From Alphaproteobacteria bacterium (lineage in GTDB: Bacteria > Pseudomonadota > Alphaproteobacteria > TMED109): a stretch of 64,000 nucleotides of DNA. How positions within the stretch are numbered: position 1 is the stretch's first letter; every line of letters begins with the position of its first letter. The DNA lies in assembly GCA_022824395.1 (NCBI GenBank), contig JAJDZX010000040.1:94516-158515 (forward strand). The letters are read 5' to 3'. Under the pieces are notes generated by a model. The model did no database searches. It saw nothing but the letters and a program-made list of their open reading frames with translations, and was not told where the DNA came from. Below, piece after piece: positions 38,015 through 46,844 of the stretch. Position numbers and translations under genes: made by a program.

Positions 38015-38953
38015 TCATGCGAGCTTCGACTGCTCCAGGAAATCGATCGCAAGTTTGGCGCACGCGGCCGGTTGTTCGAGCTGAAGCAGGTGCGTCGTGT
38101 CCGGCACGAAATCGTAGTCCACCTGCCCGATTTCCTCGAGACTGATGGTCGGCAGAAACGAGAACGTTGCCATCGGGTCCCCGCCAATCACCTTGACCGG
38201 AAAGTCGAACGCGAAGATATCGATTGCCAGCGCCCATTTGTACAGTTGCTCGAACAGCTTGGCCTCGTAGGCCGGCGGGCAGCAAAGTTCGTAGCCCGCG
38301 TCGCAGGCCCTCAGCGTCGTCTGCGCCAGCAAGTCGATATCGTCAGGTCGTAGCAGCGCGAACGCGCGTGCATCCCGGTAGAGCCCGGCCAGTTCCTCCC
38401 AGCCCGCAAAGACTCCCTGACGGTCGGCGGCGCGCTTCGACATCGCGGAACCGGTCGCCTGGATCGCCCGCTCCCGTGCCGCCGGCAAGCCCGGCGGGCA
38501 CACCGGGGGGTCGAACAGCACGAGGCCCACGAAGCTGTTCTCTTCCACAGCCTGAAACACCGCGATGGCGGCCGAGACGGAATGGTACATGCCGATCTTC
38601 GGCTTCGGGCCAAAATGTCGGTCGATGGCCCGGACGACGCGAAGGTTGTCCCAGACCATCATCGGCATGTGATGACTGCCGAGGTCGCCGAGCGGATTCA
38701 GCCCGTGGTTCCGGAGGTCGTAGACGACCACGTCAAAGTCTCGGAGCAGGAGCGACCAGAACGGAAAATACGCGTCCGCCGAGAAGCTGCTCCCGTGGCT
38801 GAGCACGACGCGCGGGCCGTTGGCGTTGCCGTGTCGCCGCAACAGGATCGTCCCGCCGTCCGCGAGTTCCACCGCGGCCGTGGCGATCGGCTCGGGAACC
38901 GACCAGGCCGCTATCGGGCGTTCCTCAGGAGCCCGTACCAGGCGGAGCGCCAA
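38015..38953 (-). CDS. Alpha/beta-hydrolase fold protein
   Basis: 312 aa. VVLSHGSSFSADAYF holds the HG oxyanion turn and VVYDLRNHGLNP the strand-4 loop. The nucleophile elbow reads Y-H-S125-V-S, departing from the usual G-x-S-x-G at both glycines. PDTTHLLQLEQP near the C terminus supplies the catalytic His. It is likely an esterase, amidase or lactonase of unknown substrate. The start at 38953 is TTG and uncertain. It follows the isopenicillin-N-synthase-like gene by 159 bp on the same strand. Confidence 0.8.
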   Translation of the reverse strand: MALRLVRAPEERPIAAWSVPEPIATAAVELADGGTILLRRHGNANGPRVVLSHGSSFSADAYFPFWSLLLRDFDVVVYDLRNHGLNPLGDLGSHHMPMMVWDNLRVVRAIDRHFGPKPKIGMYHSVSAAIAVFQAVEENSFVGLVLFDPPVCPPGLPAARERAIQATGSAMSKRAADRQGVFAGWEELAGLYRDARAFALLRPDDIDLLAQTTLRACDAGYELCCPPAYEAKLFEQLYKWALAIDIFAFDFPVKVIGGDPMATFSFLPTISLEEIGQVDYDFVPDTTHLLQLEQPAACAKLAIDFLEQSKLA

Positions 38954-39112
38954 CCGCCGGCGACGGATTGGCGAACCCGTTGCCTGGGGCTCGCGCGCTT
39001 GCAGGTCAACGCGGTCCCCCGCCGGTTGCGCTCCCCCGCCGGCGCAGGGGGCAACGCGTCACAACCGATGGGGTGGCCTGGCTGCATCCGAACCGTTCCC
39101 TGCCGTTCACGG

Positions 39113-40219
39113 TCAACGAACGTTCCGGTCGAGCCCGGCGTCGGTGGCCGGCCAGTGCCGCGCGACGTGCTCCGGGTAGCTGCGAGCAAAGTAGTTCCAG
39201 AGCTGCTCGCCGTAGGTACGGGGATGGTATCGGCTTTGCATGTCGCCGACGCCCGCCTCGGTCTCGTCTCGCTGGGCCATGAAGCCGGCACTCGCGTGGC
39301 GCGGACTGCGGGCCACCGCATCGGCGAACCGCGGATGCAGCTCAAGCGGCTCAAGCGCCATGTCGAGCGACGGACCGTGGAAATAGCCGGCCGAGAGCCG
39401 CGGTGCGCGGGTCACGACCCGGTGCGGAGTGGCGACAAAATAGTTGCCGGTAATCGCCTGCAGGATCTCACCCAGATTGACGACCAGCGAACCCGGCACC
39501 ACCGGGACCGGAATCCAGTCGCCTTCGGCATTCTCGACCTCAAGGCCCGGCGTAATCCCCGGCGCGAGGATGGTCACGAAGCCGGTATCGTGATGGGCGT
39601 TGACGCCGAACTGGCCCGGCGGGGTTTCCGGGTAGCTGATCAGTTTCGTCAGCGACATCCGCTCGTTTCCGAACGCGGCGTCGAAATGGTTCTCCTCGAG
39701 CTCCAGACTGAGGGCGAGCAGCCGCAAGAGATCATCAGCCAGTGCCCCCATTTCCGCGAACCACCGTTCCAGCGCCGGCCTGAATCCAGGCGCCAGACGT
39801 TCCGGCGGCCACTGGTTCGGCCCCAGCAGCCGCAGGTAGCGGGGCGCCGCGTCGCGCGGCCGAGCCGGATGGTCGGTCCAGAGGTCGATCTGCTCGCGCA
39901 TGTCCGGGCGGTTGTTGGTGGACTCGCTGCCAATCGGCTCCCAGCCACGGAAATGCCGCGAGCTGCACTTGTCGATACTGCGCTTGTCGGCCTCGGACAG
40001 CGCGAAGAAGCCGGCCGCCTGCTCGAGGACATCGCCGATCACCTCCGGCGCGATCCCGTGGCCGGTAACGATGACGAAACCGACGCGGTGGCTGATGTCG
40101 CCCAGGCGCTCCGCCAGCAGCAGCCGGGCCGCGCGCCCATCCTCCCGATCGGCGATGTCGACAACCGGTACCGCCGTAAAGGCGCACGTATCGGCGGCGG
40201 GGGGCATGGCGATGCTCAT
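39113..40219 (-). CDS. Isopenicillin-N-synthase-like 2-oxoglutarate/Fe(II) oxygenase
   Basis: 368 aa. The N-terminal DIOX_N domain (VPVVDIADREDGR, GFVIVTGHGI) is followed by the 2OG-Fe(II) core with H209-x-D211 (NAHHDTGFVTIL), H266 (VATPHRVV) and the co-substrate pair R274-x-S276 (APRLSAGYF). The R-x-S pair predicts 2-oxoglutarate use; the family also contains IPNS, ACC oxidase and ethylene-forming enzymes. This is the third non-heme iron oxygenase in 6 kb. The start MSIAMPPAAD at 40219 is where family similarity begins. Confidence 0.87.
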   Translation of the reverse strand: MSIAMPPAADTCAFTAVPVVDIADREDGRAARLLLAERLGDISHRVGFVIVTGHGIAPEVIGDVLEQAAGFFALSEADKRSIDKCSSRHFRGWEPIGSESTNNRPDMREQIDLWTDHPARPRDAAPRYLRLLGPNQWPPERLAPGFRPALERWFAEMGALADDLLRLLALSLELEENHFDAAFGNERMSLTKLISYPETPPGQFGVNAHHDTGFVTILAPGITPGLEVENAEGDWIPVPVVPGSLVVNLGEILQAITGNYFVATPHRVVTRAPRLSAGYFHGPSLDMALEPLELHPRFADAVARSPRHASAGFMAQRDETEAGVGDMQSRYHPRTYGEQLWNYFARSYPEHVARHWPATDAGLDRNVR

Positions 40220-40278
40220 GGCGAAGACGCTGCTCCAGCGCCGGCCGGTGGCCAAGTCGGGAACGGCCGGAAGCTTTG

Positions 40279-40284
40279 AGTATA
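40279..40284 (-). promoter_or_regulatory. Candidate -10 box for the isopenicillin-N-synthase-like gene
   Basis: On the minus strand the sequence TATACT stands out in the 262-bp divergent gap before mxaR, 60 bp from the oxygenase start. No good -35 box lies 17 bp further upstream, so this is tentative. Confidence 0.3.
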
Positions 40285-40481
40285 AGGCCCCGGCAGGTGT
40301 GACGAAGCCGCTCGGGAGCCCGGGACGACGTTCTCCGATAAAGTGCCGGAGCGCCCGGGAGCCGGTCACTCCGGTTGTGCCATAGCCTTCCTAAGCGACC
40401 GCGCCGGCCGGGCCGATCTGTCGGGCTTCCCGCTCAGGGGGCAGCAGACTTCCCGAACCAGCGCGGACCTCCCAGAAACCG

Positions 40482-41504
40482 ATGATCGAGCCAGGAACCG
40501 AGATTGACGCGTGGCGCGACCGGGCGCTTCGGCTCGATGCGAGCGCCAACCGGATCATGGTCGGTCAGCAACGGGCCGTCCGCCTGCTGCTGATCTCGAC
40601 ACTCGCGCGCGGACACGTCCTGCTGGAGGGAGATGTCGGGGTCGGCAAGACGACCCTCCTCCAGACCCTCGCGCGCGGAATCGGCGGTGCGTTCGAACGC
40701 ATCGAGGGGACCGTCGACCTGATGCCGAGCGATCTCCTGTACTACACGTTTGTCACCCGGGAGGGCCAGCCGCGCGTCGAGGCCGGGCCACTGCTCAAGC
40801 ACGGTCCCGACCTCTCCGTCTTCTTTTTCAACGAGATCAATCGGGCGCGGCCCCAAGTCCACTCGCTGATGCTGCGGGCGATGGCGGAACGCTGCGTAAA
40901 CGCCTTCAACGCCGAGCATGGCCTGCCTCACCTGCAGGTGTTCGCCGACCGCAACCGGGTCGAGCGGGAGGAGACGTTTGAGATTCCGGCAGCGGTGCGC
41001 GACCGGTTTTTCATGGAGATCACTATCGAGATGCCGGATGACCCGGCACTGCTTCGTGAACTCATGGCGGACACCCGGTACCACGACGTCGGGGCGCTGA
41101 TCAATGAGATGGCGCCGTCCACCGTACCGTTTCGCGAGCTCAACGAGGTGGCCGCGCGCATTCAGACATCGGTACGAACCTCTGAGACGCTGCTGCGATA
41201 TGTGCTCGACCTCTGCGCCGCGACCCGAAATCCGACAGCGTTCGGCATCGAGGTGGAGGGCGTGGACACGGCCCGGCTGGTGCAGGCGGGAGCCAGTCCG
41301 CGCGGCATGAGCATGCTGCTGCAGGCTGCACGGGTCGCCGCGTGGCTCGCCGGCCGGGCAGAGGTCGTGCCCGAGGACATCCACGCAGTGTTCGAGCCTG
41401 CGATCGCGCACCGGATCTTCCTGAGCCCCATGTACGAGATGCGCCGGGCCGAGATCGTCGGACCGTTCGTATCGACCATCCTGGCGACCGTGGCATCGCC
41501 ATGA
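40482..41504 (+). CDS. mxaR: MoxR-type AAA ATPase MxaR
   Basis: 340 aa. The Walker A motif GDVGVGKTT is at 50-58, Walker B VFFFNEIN at 113-120, with sensor and lid segments to the C terminus, as in the MoxR group of AAA+ chaperones. MxaR of methylotrophs opens the mxaRSACKL block required to mature and activate the calcium-dependent methanol dehydrogenase. Five genes of the same order and size follow with 4- to 7-bp overlaps, which makes the assignment firm compared with a generic BatA-type operon. The ribosome-binding site is weak. Confidence 0.88.
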   Translation: MIEPGTEIDAWRDRALRLDASANRIMVGQQRAVRLLLISTLARGHVLLEGDVGVGKTTLLQTLARGIGGAFERIEGTVDLMPSDLLYYTFVTREGQPRVEAGPLLKHGPDLSVFFFNEINRARPQVHSLMLRAMAERCVNAFNAEHGLPHLQVFADRNRVEREETFEIPAAVRDRFFMEITIEMPDDPALLRELMADTRYHDVGALINEMAPSTVPFRELNEVAARIQTSVRTSETLLRYVLDLCAATRNPTAFGIEVEGVDTARLVQAGASPRGMSMLLQAARVAAWLAGRAEVVPEDIHAVFEPAIAHRIFLSPMYEMRRAEIVGPFVSTILATVASP

Positions 41505-42394
41505 ACGCGGCGCGCGGTCGGTCTCGTACTGCGCCTCCGACAAGGCGATCGCCGGGCACCGTCGGGGTCGGCTACCGGCTGGACCGCCGTGTGCAGGGCA
41601 TCCGACCAGGCATGCACCCCGGAACGGAGACCGGCAGCGGACTGGAGCCCCTGCTGCATGCGACGCTTCTCGACGGCCGTGATCCGCGGCGGCTCGATCT
41701 TCTTGCGAGCCTGCGTGACCCCCTCCGGCGGCTGCTGGTGCGACGGTACCGTCAGCGGGCATCGATCCGCATACAGGTGATCGCGGATCTGTCGGCCTCG
41801 CTCGAATTCCGCGGCCGGGGCAACCGACTCGATACCCTGGCCGGGCTCGTGTCGGCACTGGGATACTCCGCCGTGCGGGCCGGCGACGCCTTCGGCTTCA
41901 TCGGCTGCGATGAGAGCGTACACCCGGAGTTCGTGCTGCCGCCGACGCGGATGGCAGACAGGGGTCTCGGCATTGCAGCCCGTTTGCGCGCGTTCACGCC
42001 GCGCGGACGCGGATCCAATGGCCTGCTGGAAGCCGTCTCGATGATCGGGCACCGGCGTTCGCTCGTCTTCCTGGTCTCTGACTTCCACTTCCCGCTCGCC
42101 CTGCTGGATTCCGTGCTCGCCGGCCTGTCCCGCCACCAGATCGTGCCCGTCGTCCTCAGGGACAGCGGCGAGGCGGAACCGTCCCATCGGTTCGGGCTCG
42201 TGCGGGTGCGGGATCCGGAAACCGGGATGGAGCAAACCCTGCTGTTGCGCCCTGCGTTGCGGCACCGCATTGCGGCCCGGGCAGAGGAACGGAGGGCAGC
42301 GGTGTCAGAACGCCTCGCAGCGCACGGCACCCGTCCACTGGTACTCACGGATCGCTTCGACGTCGACCGCATCAACCGCCACTTCAGCCCATGA
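41501..42394 (+). CDS. mxaS: DUF58-family protein MxaS
   Basis: 297 aa. The DUF58 core has a von-Willebrand-like strand RIQVIADLSASLEF with a MIDAS-type D96-x-S98-x-S100 set, a TLAGLVSALGYSAVRAGDAFG helix and LVFLVSDFHF. DUF58 proteins are the usual partners of MoxR ATPases; in this position it is MxaS. Soluble or peripherally membrane-bound. The ATG at 41501 overlaps the mxaR stop (ATGA); sequence upstream of it in the same frame is shadow of mxaR. Confidence 0.86.
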   Translation: MNAARGRSRTAPPTRRSPGTVGVGYRLDRRVQGIRPGMHPGTETGSGLEPLLHATLLDGRDPRRLDLLASLRDPLRRLLVRRYRQRASIRIQVIADLSASLEFRGRGNRLDTLAGLVSALGYSAVRAGDAFGFIGCDESVHPEFVLPPTRMADRGLGIAARLRAFTPRGRGSNGLLEAVSMIGHRRSLVFLVSDFHFPLALLDSVLAGLSRHQIVPVVLRDSGEAEPSHRFGLVRVRDPETGMEQTLLLRPALRHRIAARAEERRAAVSERLAAHGTRPLVLTDRFDVDRINRHFSP

Positions 42395-43368
42395 CTTCAT
42401 GGCCCCGCGTTGAATCGATTCCGGTGGGGCGGGTGTCCGCGACGACCCGGCGCCTCGGCCCCGGCCTGGCGGCCGCACTCGCAGGCTGGCTCGTGACCGT
42501 GTCGCCGCCGGCACATGCCGCGGTCGAGCACCTCTCGGTGAAGACTCCGAGACCGTACGGGTACGTCATCGGCGACGTGATCGAGCACGAGGTGTCGCTC
42601 GCGCTCGACCCCGGATTCGAGCTGGATCGCACCTCCGTCCCCGAGCCGGGGCGTGTCACTCGCTGGCTGTCCCTAAACGAGGCGTCGCACGTGGGCGAGC
42701 GGCGGAACGGCGGGTCCCGTCACACCATCCGGCTCCGTTTCCAGGTGGTGAACGCGGCCCAGAGCGTCACGCCCGCCGGCACACCTCCGTTGCGCCTCCG
42801 CGTCGTCGGCCCCGAGGGCGACTTTCCCGTGATCGTCCCGGCCTGGGCCTTCACGGTCTCGCCCATCTTGCCAGCGGGCGAGCGTCCCGCGGGGCGTCCT
42901 CCGGACCTGCGGCCGGCCCTTCCCCCCGGACCGATCACGACCGACATGCGGATGGTGCGCGTCACCGCTCTCGGGGCACTGGTGCTTGGTCTGGTCGCGC
43001 TCTTCGCCGGGAGGCATCTCGCCGAACGAACCGGCCGGCGCGCCCGCAGGCACTTTGACCGCGCCTACCGCCGCATCCGGCACCGGATGAGGGGCCCGGC
43101 GTCCTCCGGCGCCTACCTGGATGCCCTGGTCGAGATGCACGCCGCGTTCAACGCCACGGCCGGGCACGCAGTATTCGAACACGATCTCGCCCGCTTCTTC
43201 GTCGAGCATCCCCGCTTCGAGCCGCTCCGGGCGCCGATTGCGGCCCTCTTCACGGAGTCGAGCGCCATATTTTACGGCGACGGCCCGACACCGGCCGCAC
43301 GTGACGGGGGCCTGAACCGCGTGCGGGACCTCTGCCGGGCTTGCCGCGACGTGGAACGAAGCGCGTGA
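42391..43368 (+). CDS. mxaA: Methanol dehydrogenase maturation protein MxaA
   Basis: 325 aa. A signal peptide ends near residue 43 (PPAHAAVEHL). The periplasmic domain opens with PRPYGYVIGDVIEHEV, the MxaA-type signature, and a single transmembrane helix lies at about 190-210 (TALGALVLGLVALFAG) before a cytoplasmic C-terminal domain. MxaA is one of the proteins genetically required to insert Ca2+ into the PQQ enzyme MxaFI. ATGA overlap with mxaS. Confidence 0.84.
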   Translation: MTSWPRVESIPVGRVSATTRRLGPGLAAALAGWLVTVSPPAHAAVEHLSVKTPRPYGYVIGDVIEHEVSLALDPGFELDRTSVPEPGRVTRWLSLNEASHVGERRNGGSRHTIRLRFQVVNAAQSVTPAGTPPLRLRVVGPEGDFPVIVPAWAFTVSPILPAGERPAGRPPDLRPALPPGPITTDMRMVRVTALGALVLGLVALFAGRHLAERTGRRARRHFDRAYRRIRHRMRGPASSGAYLDALVEMHAAFNATAGHAVFEHDLARFFVEHPRFEPLRAPIAALFTESSAIFYGDGPTPAARDGGLNRVRDLCRACRDVERSA

Positions 43369-44384
43369 ACGTCCTCGGGATCCCGCTCGGCGTGACCCAC
43401 GGTTGGGTACTCGCACTTCTCCCGCTGGCGGCGCTGCCCCTGATCCGACCGCCCGCATCGGCCATCCCGTACTCCTGGCGCGGGCTCCTTCCGTTCGACC
43501 CCTTCTCGCTCGGGATCGACCGGGTCCTCCGCATGATCGGGAGTCTCACCCTCGTCTCGCTGGTGCTCGCCGCAAGCGGACTGCACCGCTCCGCCTACGA
43601 GGTGGAAAGGGTCGGCCAGGGGGCGCACATGGTGCTGCTGGTCGACCGCAGTACCAGCATGGACCAGCCCTTCGGCCGAATGACCGCTGCCGATATCGCA
43701 GCCTCGAACGTACGACCGTCGAAGGGGGAAGTGGCGCGCGAACTTCTGTCGACGTTTGTCGCCCAACGACAGAACGACCGGTTCGGCATGGTCGTGTTCA
43801 GCACGTTCCCGATTCCCGTGCTGCGACCCACCGACCGCCACGACGTCGTGCATGCCTCGATCATGGCCGGCAACGTCGGGCGCGGGTTGGCCGAAACCAA
43901 CATCGGGGCCGGGCTGGAGCAGGCCCTCGATTTTTTCGAAGGCCAGCCGTTTACCGGCGCGCGGATCGTAGTGCTGGTCTCGGACGGGGCGGGAGAAATC
44001 GCCCAGACCCCGCGGCTCCGGATCGCGCATCGGATGCAGCGGCTGCGAGCCTCCCTGTACTGGATCTACATCCGCTCGGAGCGCGGGCCCGAGCCTTTCG
44101 ATTCGGACGCGCCCGCCGGGAGCACCGCTGCCCCGGAGATGACGCCCGAACGCGCGCTGCACGTTTTCTTCTCGCGCATGGGCAGCCCGTACCGGGCCTA
44201 CACGGCCGAGAGTCCGGAGGATCTCGAGCGCGCCATCGCCGACGTGAGCCGCCTGCAGAACCTTCCCGTACGGTACCAGGAGACGATCGCCCGGCGCGAC
44301 TTCACGACCGCGTGCCTTGCCGCGGCATTGGCGGGCCTGGTCCTCCTCGCCGCGGCAAGACTCTCGGAGCGATCCGCATGGTAG
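43365..44384 (+). CDS. mxaC: VWA-domain protein MxaC
   Basis: 339 aa. Two membrane helices (about 12-28 and 55-72) precede a von Willebrand A domain with the MIDAS triad D94-x-S96-x-S98 (LVDRSTSMD); further VWA landmarks are RFGMVVFST and IVVLVSDGAG. A final helix is at about 318-335. The layout helix-helix-VWA-helix is that of BatA/MxaC proteins. It is needed with MxaA, MxaK and MxaL for calcium incorporation in methanol dehydrogenase. GTG start at 43365 overlaps the mxaA stop (GTGA). Confidence 0.86.
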   Translation: MNVLGIPLGVTHGWVLALLPLAALPLIRPPASAIPYSWRGLLPFDPFSLGIDRVLRMIGSLTLVSLVLAASGLHRSAYEVERVGQGAHMVLLVDRSTSMDQPFGRMTAADIAASNVRPSKGEVARELLSTFVAQRQNDRFGMVVFSTFPIPVLRPTDRHDVVHASIMAGNVGRGLAETNIGAGLEQALDFFEGQPFTGARIVVLVSDGAGEIAQTPRLRIAHRMQRLRASLYWIYIRSERGPEPFDSDAPAGSTAAPEMTPERALHVFFSRMGSPYRAYTAESPEDLERAIADVSRLQNLPVRYQETIARRDFTTACLAAALAGLVLLAAARLSERSAW

Positions 44385-45025
44385 GCGCCAACGGCAGGCG
44401 GTCGCGGGTCGCGGACATCGGTGCCGACGGAGGGCCGTCCACCCGCCGCACCCGACGCGAAGCGGCGACGCCCCCGTTCGTGAAATCCGGCCCTGGCGGG
44501 CGGCTCGCCTGGTGGTGCCTGGCAGCGCTGCTGCTGGGAGCCTTCGCCGTCGAGTTGCACGGCCTGCTCGAGGCGAGGCGGATCAACGCGATGCTGGCCC
44601 GGAATGACCTCGCGCTCATCGCAGAGAGCGACACCGTCCGCGGCCAGCTCGCACGCGCCTTCCGCCTGCACGCCAGCGGGCGGCTCCACGAAGCGGTGGC
44701 GGCCTACGGCGCCATCGAGCTGGAGGGCGAGCCCGAGTTGCGCACGATCCAGCTCTTCAACCTTGCGAATCTCTACCTGGCCCAGGCGGTGGAACTCGAG
44801 CAGGCCGAGGAGATTCAATCCGCGATGTCGCTGGTCGAACTCGCGAAGCAGAACTACCGGGAGATTCTTGCCCGCGAGCCCCGTCACTGGGATACCCGCT
44901 ACAACCTGTCGCGCGCGCTCGAGATGCTTCCCGACGTCCCGGCGGTAGACTACGAGAACGAACGCAACCCGGAGCGCAGCCCGCGGGCGGCGCAGGCAGC
45001 CCGAACCTACGAGGGCCTGCCATGA
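44378..45025 (+). CDS. mxaK: MxaK-like TPR-type membrane protein
   Basis: 215 aa. One hydrophobic helix at about residues 44-62 (LAWWCLAALLLGAFAVELHG) is followed by a helical region with a tetratricopeptide-like character: ARAFRLHASGRLHEAVAAYG, TIQLFNLANLYLAQAVELE, and YREILAREPRHWDTRYNLSRALE. Size, order and position between the two VWA genes identify MxaK. The N-terminal 40 residues are polar and variable. It overlaps mxaC by 7 bp and mxaL by 4 bp. Confidence 0.82.
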   Translation: MVGANGRRSRVADIGADGGPSTRRTRREAATPPFVKSGPGGRLAWWCLAALLLGAFAVELHGLLEARRINAMLARNDLALIAESDTVRGQLARAFRLHASGRLHEAVAAYGAIELEGEPELRTIQLFNLANLYLAQAVELEQAEEIQSAMSLVELAKQNYREILAREPRHWDTRYNLSRALEMLPDVPAVDYENERNPERSPRAAQAARTYEGLP

Positions 45026-46101
45026 ACCGTTCGGATGCTCTTGAGCGCCGCGGCCGGGTCGTGCTGCTGGCCGTGGCATTGGCGCTCGTCGTGATCGCTC
45101 TCGCCAGGCCGACGCTGCTGCTTTCGTCTGGCGTTTTCCGGCACCTCGTCGTGTTCGACATCACCCAGAGCATGAACGTCGGCGACGCCACGCCCTCCGA
45201 CACCGCCCCGACCCGCCTCGAACACGCCAAGGCGGCGGTGCTCGAAGCGGCGGCGGCGCTTCCCTGCGGCTCCGAGATCGGACTGGGTCTGTTCACCGGC
45301 CACCGGACGTTCCTCGTGCTCGCGCCGGTCGAGGTGTGCGCAAGCTACGCTGACATCTCGGAAATCGTACGCGGGGTGGACTGGCGGATGGCCTGGGCCG
45401 CGCGCAGCGAGGTCGCCAAGGGCGTGCATTCCGGACTTGCGGTCGCCAAGGCGCTTGGTCCGACCACCTCGCTCGTCTTCCTGACGGACGGGCATGAGGC
45501 GCCTCCCCTGCATGCCGAGCTGCGGCCACCCTCCCCGGGCAATGCCGGTCCGGTCCGCGGAGTGCTCGCCGGTGTCGGCGGGTCGGTCCCAATGCCGATC
45601 CCCAAGCTCGATCCGCAGGGCGGCAGCCTGGGATATTGGGGAGCGGAGGACGTTCTCCAGGTCGACGAACTTTCGCTGGGACGACCCACCAGCGTGCCGG
45701 AGAGTTACGCGGGGTACGACGACACCGACGTGGCGGACCGCATCGCGTCGGGTACCGAGCATCTGTCCACGTTGCGTGCGGCATACCTCCGCTCGCTCGC
45801 GAGCGGACTGGGGCTTCATTACCGCCATGTGGCAAGTGCGGACGAGTTGACGCGGGCCATCCAGCATCCGGAACTCGCCAACGAGACCGAGACCCTGCGC
45901 GATCTCCGCCCCCTGCTTGCCGGCGCGGCCTTGTTGCTGGTGGCCGGAGCCTACGTCGTTCCCGGACGGTGGCGCCGACGGGAGGGCGCCAAGGTGCCGT
46001 GGCGCCGGATGCAGTCCCGTGACCGCTCCCGGCAGGACGGGCCAACCGTGGCGTCGCCGGGCCCGCGTGGCCAACGGCCGGACCGGCTGTTCTTGCCGTA
46101 G
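45022..46101 (+). CDS. mxaL: VWA-domain protein MxaL
   Basis: 359 aa. One N-terminal helix (11-28), then a VWA domain whose MIDAS reads D46-I-T48-Q-S50 (VVFDITQSMNVGD), followed by GLGLFTGHRTFLVLAPVEVC and TTSLVFLTDGHEAPP. A C-terminal helix (about 312-330) anchors a basic tail. DITQSMNV is characteristic of MxaL. Last gene of the mxaRSACKL block; no mxaD follows. Confidence 0.87.
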   Translation: MNRSDALERRGRVVLLAVALALVVIALARPTLLLSSGVFRHLVVFDITQSMNVGDATPSDTAPTRLEHAKAAVLEAAAALPCGSEIGLGLFTGHRTFLVLAPVEVCASYADISEIVRGVDWRMAWAARSEVAKGVHSGLAVAKALGPTTSLVFLTDGHEAPPLHAELRPPSPGNAGPVRGVLAGVGGSVPMPIPKLDPQGGSLGYWGAEDVLQVDELSLGRPTSVPESYAGYDDTDVADRIASGTEHLSTLRAAYLRSLASGLGLHYRHVASADELTRAIQHPELANETETLRDLRPLLAGAALLLVAGAYVVPGRWRRREGAKVPWRRMQSRDRSRQDGPTVASPGPRGQRPDRLFLP

Positions 46102-46265
46102 CGCCACGCGCACCCGGGAAGGGAACTCGCGGGGCCTGCGATGCCGCCGGTCGATCTCCGATGGACGGCGTGGTCGCTGGTGGCGGAGGACTTGCCGGTG
46201 GTCCGGCACGCCTCGGAACCGTCGCCGCACCCGGACGGCAGCGTCACCCGCTGCACCCGCACAGG

Positions 46266-46844
46266 CTATGGTACCGACGCGTTCTCCACCGACAGTTCGA
46301 CCGCGTGCCGGAAGGAACGCGCCGACGAGCGCGGGCTCATCAGCAGGAAGCTGTCCGGTCCGTCGCGAAGGATGATGACGGAGAGATGCTCCATCACGGT
46401 ACGCGCCACGCGACCTTCCGGAAAAGCCTGCTCGTCAAGATCAAGCGGGCAAATGCGTTCCAGCGCGACACGGACTCCGGCGCCGCTCATCCGCAGCATG
46501 GCCCAGCTGTCCGACTGATCGGTCACGTAGGCTGCTGACCCGAGTGCCGCGGCAGCGGTCGGCACCGCCTGGTCCGGGTCCGGTGCCTCGAACAGGATGA
46601 AGACCTGGTCCGGCTGCATCCCGAGGACGCGGGTCGCGGGCTGCGTCCCGAGAGCAGAATCGCCGGCCGCCGGACGGACCGCGCCGAAACCGCCCGCGAG
46701 CGCGGCTGCAAAGGCCTCGTCGCCGTCGCGCGGCACGGCCGCGGACACCAGTGCCAGACCGGCAATTTCTGCCAGCGTGACCGTGCCGATCGTGCGTCCA
46801 TAGGCATCGAGGGGCGTGCGCGCCGCAAGTGCGGAGTCAGACAC
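46266..46844 (-). CDS. soxG: Sarcosine-oxidase gamma-type subunit (SoxG / MgdD)
   Basis: 192 aa. The sequence is weakly conserved as usual for the gamma subunit; QPDQVFILFEAPDP, AAYVTDQSDSWAMLRMSG and RTVMEHLSVIILRDGPDSFLLMSPRSSA follow the SoxG/GcvT-like fold. It belongs to the heterotetrameric amine oxidase encoded with soxA, soxD and soxB. The GTG at 46844 overlaps the soxA stop by 8 bp and is preferred to upstream starts. In the N-methylglutamate pathway the same gene is called mgdD. Confidence 0.8.
   Translation of the reverse strand: MSDSALAARTPLDAYGRTIGTVTLAEIAGLALVSAAVPRDGDEAFAAALAGGFGAVRPAAGDSALGTQPATRVLGMQPDQVFILFEAPDPDQAVPTAAAALGSAAYVTDQSDSWAMLRMSGAGVRVALERICPLDLDEQAFPEGRVARTVMEHLSVIILRDGPDSFLLMSPRSSARSFRHAVELSVENASVP

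Noticed and set aside
40482..46101. BatABCDE-type aerotolerance operon (MoxR, DUF58, VWA, TPR, VWA)
   Set aside because: An MxaA-type protein with signal peptide follows the DUF58 gene, MxaL carries DITQSMNV, and sizes and order match mxaRSACKL.
46141..46518. Plus-strand open frame after mxaL as a possible mxaD
   Set aside because: It overlaps the soxG-type gene on the other strand, has no signal peptide and shows no MxaD-like features.
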